Shown here: in pieces, positions 46,721 through 56,995 of the stretch
How the letters are laid out: each line of letters opens with the position of its first letter
How positions within the stretch are numbered: position 1 is the first letter of the stretch
The notes under the pieces: model-generated
Database searches by the model: none
What the model saw: only the letters and a program-made list of their open reading frames with translations
Told to the model about the DNA's origin: nothing
DNA from: Prostheceraeus crozeri
Lineage: Eukaryota > Platyhelminthes > Polycladida > Euryleptidae
DNA: 64,000 nucleotides
Assembly: GCA_907163375.1 (NCBI GenBank)
Contig: CAJQUW010002137.1
Span: 1-64,000 of the forward strand
Reading direction: 5' to 3'
Position numbers and translations under genes: made by a program

Positions 46721-48753
46721 ATGGCTGCATCAGCAGGACATAATGTGCGAGCATTGAATCATTCCGAAAATCGAAGGAAAGTCTGTATTGTGTGCATGGA
46801 CAAGGGCAACTACAATATCACACAGATAGTTGTTGATCGAATACGAGCATATTTCATTGAAAATTACGACCCAAACGACGATTGTTGTCCATCTGCAATT
46901 TGTGCGAAGTGCCGATCAGATCTACTCAACATTTCGACGGGGGCAAAATCTATCGACATCTTACCAGAGGTATTCGACTTCAGCTTGATTCAACCACATG
47001 TTCGTGTCCTACGATCCATTCCTCATCCAATTTGTGATTGTCGTATTTGTGAAACGGCTAGAGCCAAAGCTAAAACTGTAAATGTTCGTCACAAAGGCCG
47101 TCCCCGATCTTCACTGAATGACACTGGTGATTTTCCGCGGTTTGAGAAATCTGTTGTCAAACTCTGTACTGCATGTATAGGAATTATACGCCGTGGAATC
47201 TCTCATAAGTGCAATGTATCCACTTTACGCTCGAACATGATTGAATTGTGCAATTCTACTGATAGTCGCACCAAGGAAGTCATTGCTAGTAAGGTTGTCC
47301 GAGAAAAATGCGTCCAAATGAACACACCAAATATCTCTTTGAATACTCATGGGTCTAATGATTTACCAATATCTTTATTGGAGAAGTGTGATTTACCCAG
47401 TTTTTCTTCCTCTGACATTAATTCTCTACAACTTCAGCTTGGGGCCTCGAACAACACCATGGTGAGAAAAGTAGTGCCATTTATTCGAAAAGTCTTGAAG
47501 AAAAAGTCATCTGTCGAGGCAAACACTATTGTCCATTTGCGAGCAAGGGACCGGAAACTCAGTGACTATTTCTCTTTCTCATACTTGCAGTTTGAGGATG
47601 GTTCTCAAATTGTCACCAAGTGTGTGATCTACTGTTGTGATATTTTACAAATTGTGATAGTTGTATGCGACGTAAGAAGTTTTGATATCGATGAAACTTC
47701 TATCAAATTTGGAATCGATGGAGGTGGCGGTTTTTTGAAATTTTGCCTCAGTATATTTCAAGATGACACAAACGCAGATGTCAAGTTTTCTGACAAAAGT
47801 GTGAAAAAGATCATAATCGTAGCTATTGTTCCTGATGTAAAGGAGACGTATCAGAACATAAAGCAAATACTCGAGCTGCTGAATATTGAGAAATTGGAGA
47901 TTGGATTAACATTCGCTGTTGATTTGAAATTGGGAAACATAATTTCCGGAATACAGGCACACGGTTCATCTCATCCCTGCCTGTGGTGTGAATGTCCTAA
48001 GTCCGAATTCTCCAGCCGATCTTCTAAAAGACACCCTGTACGCTCATTGGGTTCAGTTCGAGAAGCTGCTATTCGTTTTAACTCTCAGCGTGAAATTTCA
48101 AGAAGGGTTGCAGCTAAAGATTTCACGAGCCTCTAATCAACGGCAATAATCTGACATTTTTATTAATCACGTATCTCCCCAGAGTTTACATCTTCTACTT
48201 CGTTTGACGAACAAATTGTTCAGTGAGTTGGAAAAATTCTCCTCTAAGTCAAATTCCATTTCTATGGAGTTCTATGAAATAGTGGGAATCACACGCCCAC
48301 AACTGCATTCGGGCGAGTTTAATGGCAACATGTGTCGACGTCTCTTGAAACAATTGGACTTGTTGCAGTCACTTCTGGAACACGGTGAAGAGTATGACGC
48401 AATACCGTTTGTATTTTGCCTGAAGAAGTTCAACGAAGTTTGCATTTCATGTTTCGGCTCTGTAACGCTCTATGGCAATTTCGAGGAAAGAATTCGAGAT
48501 TTTGAAAACTCATACATGCGTCTGAAAATCAGTATAGCAACTGCAGGTCATGTAGTTTTCAATCGTTGTGCAGTTTTGCAAATATCATAAATTGCCCATG
48601 GGATATTTTAGTGAACAGGCATCAGAATCAGTGCATCGAGACTTCTTATGTCTATGGGAGTCATCAGGAAAAGTGGATCCAAAGCATTCGAAGCACGATG
48701 GGAATTTTCTTGATACGGTGATCAGGTACAATGGACGTCATTTAAAAGAATAA
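46721..48753 (+). pseudogene. RAG1-N-terminal-like / Chapaev-like DDE transposase, three frameshifts
   Basis: The first frame (46721-48136, 471 residues, ATG in a good start context) opens with zinc-binding pairs: CIVC (22-25), CCPSAICAKC (55-64), then HPICDCRICETAR (102-114), and LCTAC..SHKC (149-164). The order and the 'CDICNTAR'-like box match the N-terminal region of vertebrate RAG1 before its RING. Further on, FGIDGGGGFLK (Asp333) and AVDLKLGNIISGIQAHG (Asp401) are plausible first and second catalytic acids, followed by SSHPCLWCEC (zinc). After frame changes near 48131 and 48180, SLHLLLRLTNKLF begins the 48204-48590 frame. After another shift near 48562, the third frame (48568-48753) has GYFSEQASESVHRDF, which may supply the catalytic Glu, and ends TVIRYNGRHLKE. 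All three motif blocks occur in a protein group I remember from hydra, mollusc and arthropod genomes. The catalytic assignment is inference. Confidence 0.82.
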
Positions 48754-49379
48754 ATTCATCATCATAATTTCAGATGTTGACTTTTGCTAATACAATGACG
48801 CTGGAATACATTAATTGTTTTTAATTTATAAGAAATCGTGATTTTATCATTTAGATGGTATCAAGCCAGAAATCTTACCACTCATGATAATGATGAAGCT
48901 AAAGCGTTAGTTATAGAATGATATCTTTTAACTAGAGCATAAATGGTATAAAACATAATTATCGTGAAACTCTTTTGATAACAATTCAATTCAATGTGCA
49001 TGTATAAAACAAAAGAATTCAAGATAGATAGTAAGTACCGGTACCTAGCTATAAGGTACATATTCATTAAAAGTATTAATGCTAGCTAAGCTACTATTTG
49101 GCATCTTATCAATTACAAAATATTTACATTGAAGCTTAATAAACATAAAAGAATCAAATAATTGTGTGTACATCATACATACAATCGTAGCATTATAGAT
49201 CAATAATTTTTGAATCGCTCGTAGGCCTATCGATAAATGTTCTACTAAATTTTCATAAAACAAGTTAAGTGTAAATCATTACAAAAATGAAAAATGGCAT
49301 ATGTCTGATGCAGCTTATTCAAATTAATAAATCAATATGAAAGTAGTAAGAATGATGTGAGTATAGAACTTAACATCAA

Positions 49380-49730
49380 TACTTGATAATCTCATCTATA
49401 GAAATGATTAGTCTTTTTTTTCAGAAATTGTCCATGAATTGACGCACGATTGTTTTGTTTCTCTACTTTTAGCATGCTTTTTGCATTATTAGCTCAATAA
49501 TCAACTAATAAATGTCAATATTTCATAATATCAAAGAAAATTATGATTGACTACTTTTTAATAATAGTAGTAAGTAGTATATTTTTTAAAATCGATATAT
49601 CTATGGAAAAGCTAGGTTGTGATTTCAGTGACACATATAGCCGTGTTACACATGTAAAGTACTTCTAGAATATATATTCACTTAAGGGGTCGCATTTTTT
49701 TCTTCTGAATGTTAGTTCCGTGGAGCCGTG
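49380..49730 (-). repeat. right terminal inverted repeat of the RAG1-N-like transposon
   Basis: Reverse complement of 45770-46120. The terminal bases read GTTCCGTGGAGCCGTG and are followed by TAAT. Confidence 0.92.
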
Positions 49731-49734
49731 TAAT

Positions 49735-51807
49735 GTATAACGTTCTTCCATACCCAGGGCTCATTTCATCCTGTAAGAAAGACATGTATTAAAACTTTCT
49801 TATAGGTATTCGTGTATCAGCATTTGAAATTTGATTTTAATTAGGAAGCATACGGCAAGAGAATGATCACATATAAAAAAGCTTTATCACACCGCAAATG
49901 CAGATGAAATCATAGGATGGGCGGAACAAAGTGTTTACCTACTGTGGGTAGGACAAGACAAGTTTCTGATGTCCTCTATCGCCCTTAAAAGGACAACGTG
50001 AACTGCTCTTCGTTTTCCGTGTTGCTGGAGTTGATGATGTGCTTAGATTGTTGCAACCATCTTCCAAGCATCTCAGATGGCGCAATGAGAGCAGTTTTCA
50101 TGAAGAAGTTGGATATTCTCCACTTGCACGAAGTTTCATAGTTAGTGCTGAATGCTAAGTGCTGTATAGTGCTGTATAGTGCTTACATAATTCCAACCAT
50201 CAGTCTTAATATTTCTCGATAAAACAATACGTGTAGGCATGGACTACATTAGATGCACATGGTATTTGGTCAAAAGCGTCTGATCAGCAAAATGAAGTAT
50301 CACCAATTCAAAGAAGCATTACATTTTTCTATGACATACTATTTACGGAAAGCTGTATACCGCGTCACGTTTCTGTGTGTTGAATAGGAACTCAAATTTC
50401 TGATGCAATAGGCCTACGGCCTACATGTGTCTTTAGTGAGATCAGCATGAACAGTGTTAATTAAATGCACATCCATTCAGAATGAGACATTGGCCTTATA
50501 CAGATATAAGCCATTTTCAAACATTTTCTATCATTTAGTACATACCGGTAGTTCTAATTGACTGACTTAGCATTCACTACAACACAATTTCCTAGATAAG
50601 TTTAATAATGCTAATAACCGGGGGTCAATTGACCCTGAAACTTCATTAGTTCAGCATGTTAATTTTTATCTTTAAGAAGTGAATATCAATTGAAATAAAC
50701 ATGAAGTTGTTAGGTACTCTATAATGGATGATGTTTCACGATCTGACGTATTAGTAGTATAAAACCCCAACATGTTTCCTAAATCAGAGAAGGAAAAAAT
50801 GAACTCTCCTTATGCATCACAGGGCTTTAAAGTGCCAAATAGTCGCATTGATTAAAGACCATCTTCATCGAAGGGTAATTTTGTAAAGGATGTACAAGAC
50901 AACGTGGTTTTGTCAAATATATCAATTGGCCATTGCGAGATTTTAATCTTTGTTGAATCTATTGTTCTGCGCAGTGTTTTATCCACTCCTAGTGGTTGAG
51001 GGGGGAAATTTTCCTTAAGGGGGTTCTGAAAGTTTATGCATCTCATCAGACAATGAGAAATTGTAATTCCTTATGTACAAATGTACAATATAAATGGGTC
51101 TCTACATATGCCATGTCCCTGATCTGATCTGTTCATGAATACTTCAAAAACATGCGTAATATAAGTACGCCTATATTAGGCCTATAATTTCGAGACGATG
51201 GAAATTTTTTTAACTTGTAACTTTTAACTAATCATTTGTTACAGATTAATGATTACTTTATTGTCTGAAAGTTATTTATTTGATCGCCACTATAAGTCAC
51301 ATCAATTCATCATCATTATCATTACATTACACTACTAATTGCATTCACATGTACGCATGTACACTTTCCTTGAATTCCTTAGTACTTTTACATAATGTAG
51401 AAAAATAGACATTGTACTATAATATTCATTGTTTCAAAGACACAGGAAGAAGGATGAGATCAAATGTTATTGTCTACTGGCTGGAATTAGCAATCGCCCA
51501 CCTATCGATCGGCGCGTGTCAGCAGAAGCGATTGCATCTCGCTGCAGCGGGAAAGGGAAGGATCTTGCTTTGTCTATGGATAGATAGCTCACAAGTGAAG
51601 CCGCTATCTGCAGCCAGCGGAGCGTCACGTAAGCGATTTAAAAGGCGATCTTAAAAATGTACAGCTACATCCTGCATCTAGTGTATGATTTTAGTTATGT
51701 CTTTCATCATAGGGGTGGGGTTCTGACATTTAGGGAGGAAAGTTTCCTCCAAAACAGGGCTGGATAAAACACTGGCTCTGTAAAAAATGTCTTGACCGCC
51801 CATTATA
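49735..51807. other. no recognisable gene
   Basis: Short frames only. The 80-codon plus frame at 51412-51654 (GC-richer, Ala/Ser/Arg-rich) has no motif I recognise. Two TAGGCCTA sites (near 50409 and 51175). Confidence 0.4.
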
Positions 51808-52048
51808 AAAGAATTAAAAAATCTGGGAATAGGACAAGTGTTTATTTTGATAGAAAATATAAAACATGTGCGAATTAGTCAAATTATAGCAATCTATGAC
51901 GTCATCATCCTTTTTATACTCTCTGATGATATTGACCAGTGGTTAATGAAATACGTATCGGAGATTACCATAATTTGTCTAATTCGTGCATTTTTTATAT
52001 TTTCTATAAAAAAAACACTTGGTCTATTCCCAGTTTTTCCAATTCTTT
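51808..52048. mobile_element. 241-bp MITE-like element with ~95-bp inverted arms
   Basis: AAAGAATTAAAAAATCTGGG at the left and CCCAGTTTTTCCAATTCTTT at the right. Pairing continues inward through ATAGAAAATATAAAA and GCGAATTAG to about 51895 and 51970. No coding capacity. Target duplication not identified. Confidence 0.7.
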
Positions 52049-52700
52049 CACTGGCTCTGTGTCAACGGAAACTACCACTTAGTCCATGTCACTGCACGCT
52101 GCCTCCTGCATTGGTAATAAAATTATTCTTCGATGAAAAAAGTTTTTTATCAAATGCAACGAGCAGGTTCTTCAGGTTGCATGTCTAGCCAACCATACAG
52201 AAAAATTCTGGGAGACTTTGGTTCTTTTGTTAGAACAAATCGCCAATTCACATTCGTGTTGACAGTTTAAATCTCTAACCGGAGAACTGATGCCGCAATT
52301 TGGAATGTCACTCATTCCAGACTTTGCATAATTAGACAGTTTTGTACTGATGACAGCTGATAAGCCATAGAAATGTTTAAAGGTCCAGCAATTGCAAGTA
52401 TCAGAATCAATTTTTGTTTGAACATCTGTTGAATTTAACTTTTGTATCACTGATTGAATAGGTTTCTCCTGAAAAAAGATAGCGATCCCTATGCATATTG
52501 CACACGAATGTAAAGCGGAGAATGCACTTTAGGTAAATGAAGTAAAGCTGAGACTATAGAGATTATGGCAAATTGATTGAACAGGCTCAGAAAGATGAAT
52601 AGTGAATACCATAGATGGCTGAGAATTCTAGAAATCCGACAATTCACTTTGTTTAGTCAATGAGACTAGAATGCACATGAAGGCTGGAGGCACGCACTTC
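52049..52700. other. no recognisable gene
   Basis: A 92-codon minus frame (52172-52450) without a recognisable domain; nothing else. Confidence 0.4.
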
Positions 52701-52703
52701 TAA

Positions 52704-53835
52704 GGGCTGTTCCACACATGCGACTTTTTGCAGCGCGGGTGTTTGTTTAACATTACAGCCTAAGGAGTTTTTCATAAATGTCGCTCGTTTTCATTTTGCC
52801 GCGAGTAAATCGTGCGATTTTGGTTTTTGACCTACCAATGATCTTTAACATTATTTTAAACGAGACATTTCTGAGTTCAGCATGACGTGGTGATTAAAAC
52901 GCATTCCGAATTGTTAATTTTCGTTAAGTAGAACCGATTCTATCTGGAATAATATCTTTGATTTCCAAAGTGTTGATGTTCTCGAACTTCGTGTAAATCA
53001 ATCAATGCTGTAGCCAATGCGCGTGCTAACGACAATGACTTAAGTCAGTCATTGTCACCAATTTGCATTTTGACCTCGTTCTCAGCCGTCAGTGGTCAGA
53101 TTTTGCTGATCCACACACCATGCTGATCCCCAGAGTGTGAAGAGGTTTATGACGCTCACGGCGTCTACCATGGAGAGAAACTCTTGCCCTCGCAATCTCC
53201 TTTCCTTGGAACGATTGCCAGCAGAGACAATTGAAAAGCTATGTCCATCGAAGACAATATCATATTCGCGCGGATGACAGGGTAACATTGCAGCCTATGG
53301 AGCCTTTCACACAAGTCGCACGGCTGTTTTCTTTCACACATGTTTTTAAAAGCGGCTAAATTGTCGCAAGAATTCCTCTGGAAATCGCGCGATTTTGAGG
53401 CTATTTTGAGATTTGACCGACTAACGATCTAGAACATAGCGTCAATCTGAGAACATTTCTGAGTGTAGCATGCTACAGTGATTAAAACACATTCTGAATT
53501 GTTAAAGTTCGTTCAGAAGAGTAAATTCTATCACAAATAATACATTTGAAGTTCGAAAGTGTTGAGGTAATTGACCTTCGCATACGTCAAACAATAGTGC
53601 CTTCCATGCGCGTTCAATCGAGGATGACTGAAGTCAGTCCAAGTCTCCAATTTACATTTCGACTTCGTTCTCAGATAGGCTACTTTCCATTCACTTTCTA
53701 TGTCTCATGAAATCGAGAGATCGAAATGGCTTGTCCGATGATTGACAGTCGCAGAAATCGAAGTCCAATGTAAAAGGCCAATTCCAAATTTTATCAACAA
53801 TCGTGCTGTAAAACGTCGCATGTGTGAAACAGCCC
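52704..53835. mobile_element. Harbinger-like non-autonomous element with internal tandem duplication, TAA duplication
   Basis: Ends GGGCTGTTCCACACATGCGAC and the complement of GGGCTGTTTCACACATGCGAC, flanked by TAA on both sides (52701-52703 and 53836-53838). A 3-bp TAA/TTA duplication is the hallmark of PIF/Harbinger. Inside, a unit of about 380-400 bp occurs twice in direct orientation (about 52708-53092 and 53280-53685), diverged but recognisable by AACATTRCAGCCTAWGGAG, GTGATTAAAACRCATTC and ACTYCGTTCTCAG landmarks. No transposase. Confidence 0.75.
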
Positions 53836-53838
53836 TAA

Positions 53839-56589
53839 GCCAGAAGCCATAAGTCGCAAATAGAGTTCCAACACTTGAGTTTTCATGAGAACTGACATGC
53901 AAAAAAAGCCATAAGACGTAAGCAATAAACCATAAACTGGCCATGAACTACCTTTGATTACGGAGAAACACAAGATAGGTCATACATGTAAGTCACAAGC
54001 CGTCTCTCCTTCCATGATCTATTGACATTCAATTGAAATGTAGCCAAACACAGCCCTACACGATTCATGTGCTCGCTCTTTCTCAAGAGCAGAATCGATA
54101 AAACCTACATTTTCATTGAGAGCCAATAAATCAATGCACAGATGACTTGCTTAACTAAATAATGAAGTGTGATAATCTACTAGTTATTCAAGTTACAGCC
54201 ATAGAAATCCGACACTATAATAATACAGGAGTAGAGCGATCATGGAAATTGAAAGCAATGGAGCGTCGTAGGCATGTGTTTTCATGACAACGGCGCCGAA
54301 ATGGTGGCGGCATTCCAATAGGAAGATGCTGGCAGCTTATTGTAAATATTCATGGCCATTATCATTTCTCGTTATGTATAAAACCACGTTGATAGAACAA
54401 CTTGCACGTAGCCTTGTGGCAAGAATCTACAACTGCTGCATGTTTCATTGATTTCCTTCTTCTAAAGATCTAGCGATAGGTGCATAGCCGAGCGGCTAAA
54501 ATAAAGATCAACAAACAGTCCAATCTAGTCTCACTAGCTTAAACAAAACGAAAAGTTGGATTTCTATAGTTACAGCACCACATAAGAAGAACAGCGATAG
54601 ATCAACATAATAATCGACTCATCATGAATCAATGCTGCCGCTTATCAACCGTTATAGAGTAATTCATAGTAATTCATCAGATACTATACTAAATAAAGGC
54701 TAGAAGGGTCATCGTGTTGAAAGCGCCTATCCCGACGTGGGCACTAATTGTTCGGGACACCGAGCAGCTTTAATTCATTTTTGAAATGATAACCCACGTG
54801 TTTTACAGCTGTTCGCACATGATTGCGCCCGTTAAAATTAAAACGGTAAGTGGGTTAGCGACCGTTAATTCCATGAGTTATCGTTCTATTTTGTCAATTA
54901 ACCGTAGAAGTGAAAAAATTATTAATTTTTCTAAGTAACTTAACTTGTTTTTTGCTGAAATAGACACACATCGGTTTGTATTTGGCTGCATCTGAGTGCT
55001 ACTTGAATAATGCAATGACTACTAACTCAAGCCGCCTAGAAGAAAGTATGTGATGTGACATTTATAATTATCAATTATTGTAGCAGGAGCACCGCTATTC
55101 ACAGATTTTCAGTGATAGTTAATTCACCCAAATATATGTTCTTAAATAATAATTAGCGGAAGGTGTTAATGGATGTGACACGCTGCAAAAGTCAGATTGA
55201 TTATCTGCACCTAGACATTTATAGGCATCCCAAAATTCAACGATGATCTTAATTTAGCCTTGACTTGAAGCAATTTGTGAATTTTTAATAGATCATTAAG
55301 ACACGCGTTAATCTTAAATACATCTCAGCCCTGTCAATAGCATGAACAACCTTGTTGGTTAGACTGCGACTTTGTAAGAGCCACCAATACCAATAGAATT
55401 GGTCGTGGTTTTTCGGTTATAGCATCCAATGCTGTCGATTGTATGTGGAAAATGACAAAATATATAATGTTAAATGAATGTTTAGGAACTATGGTTTTGA
55501 TAATTTATTATTTTTTTGGGTCGTGAAAAACCCATGTTGTACTTTCTGCAAAGCAGCAACTGACACAACCGATTACCAGATGAAACAGTTGATTTGTAAC
55601 ACATGTTCTGCGTAGTCAACATTGATAATAGAGATGTTTACGCGAATTAATTAGGGACAGATTTTGATTGCAAAGATACTGTCGTGTCTAAATGTGGTAC
55701 AGATTTTGATGACAATTAGACACCCGTATGCTATTGTTGCCTACCACCAATAAAAAATGTCTAGACGCACTTTAATAAGAAGTAACTAATTACATGAAAG
55801 AAACAATTTTGGGGGAATTGTTTTACGTTGATTATCCGATTTTTGTGTGCAATCCGAACTAATCACGAACGTTCTATGTTTCTGCTACCGTACAGTTCCG
55901 AATACCGATCAAAGGAGGTCCATTCCTGAGAAGCACAAGTCTAATTCTAACATGTTCAATACCAAAAGACATACCTATGAAAAGCCTCCAATTTAATGAT
56001 TGTGTCAAGATATGTCATCGTTTCAAAAGTCTGCGTCATATTCAAAAGTCAAGGATGGGAATCCATTTAAATTACTGATGCCAGTACATCATCATCAATG
56101 CAGACCGATGTTTTTCACTGGTGACTCCGTTCGTCATTGGAATCAACTTACAGCATACAAAGGGTCGGCGGGTTAGGTTATCAAACTTAAGTCAAGACAA
56201 GGGTTAACATTTCAGGCGCTTGGACCTATGGTGAACATGAACACCTTTATCCATTCTTAGTAAATAAACTGTTCTTTGAAGTTTCATTCATTAGCCCGTC
56301 ATGGGTTTGACATTTGTCAGTTTCTACTTGTTGTGACTACAATTTTCATGCACTTGGTTCTCGACAAATATTATTATTAATCAACAAAAATGATATGTAG
56401 CCGCATCAAACCAAATTTGCACATGCATATATGCTCACATACCCAGACGTACGTTGTAATTGTTGTGTTGTAAATGTTCAATTTTGAAAGTTCGTTTATA
56501 CACCATGACAGAATTTACATTCATATTGATGAAAATGCCGATGATAATTTTGTAATTAGCTATTTCCAATAAGGGAAATGTGCGAATTG

Positions 56590-56641
<52 letters not shown>

Positions 56642-56995
56642 CACAGATGAAGAAGGAACATCTCCAGAATTTGGAAATGCAATAAAGCGTTAGGCAGGTA
56701 GGATTTGACTTTTTAGGGGATAATTATTTTGGTTGTTAAGTAACGTAGACTTATCTATGTAGACTAATCTAAATGCGAATTGAAAAGGTTGGTAAAATAA
56801 GCATATGTGCGGGTGCTAGGTAGCGGTGACAGGTGGATGCCTTATCAAAAGTTGCGATATTGACATTTGGACCATCCATTACCACCTGCAGGAGTTAAAA
56901 TTTCCAGGCCATCGACCAATCCCTCAAGAGCTTTGTGCAACTCAGATGCATCAGCATGTCCAAGAAATCTAGAATTCAGGTATCTTGTCATCGCC
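53839..56995. other. no recognisable gene; AT microsatellite
   Basis: Three kilobases without a convincing frame. At 54478 TAGCCGAGCGGCTAA resembles a tRNA A box, but no B box follows. At 56845-57048 (-) a 67-codon frame runs into the start of the BEL/Pao-like unit; I do not recognise it. Confidence 0.4.
56593..56636. repeat. (AT)n microsatellite
   Basis: About 22 uninterrupted AT units. Confidence 0.95.

Larger units (their letters stand above)
45770..49730 (+). mobile_element. DNA transposon with RAG1-N-terminus-like transposase (N-RAG-TP/Chapaev-like), 3.96 kb
   Basis: Bounded by 351-bp terminal inverted repeats (45770-46120 and 49380-49730) that are about 95% alike by eye, starting CACGCCTCCACGG at the left and ending with the complement of CACGGCTCCACGG at the right. 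The 4-bp TAAT flanks both ends directly (45766-45769 and 49731-49734). A transposase gene (46721-48753) lies inside, with about 600 bp of non-coding sequence on each side. CAC ends with a 4-bp duplication are typical of the Chapaev branch of the CACTA-Mirage-Chapaev group. The N-terminal zinc motifs recall the mollusc element N-RAG-TP. The gene is frameshifted, so this copy is probably dead, but the ends and duplication are well preserved, implying a recent insertion. Confidence 0.9.

Noticed and set aside
45770-49730. Calling this element a ProtoRAG/Transib-type RAG transposon
   Set aside because: No RAG2-like gene, a 4-bp rather than 5-bp duplication, 351-bp ends, and catalytic-region motifs unlike the RAG1 core; only the N-terminal zinc region looks RAG1-like.
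54478-54570. TAGCCGAGCGGCTAA resembling a tRNA A box
   Set aside because: No B box or acceptor-arm pairing follows within the expected distance.
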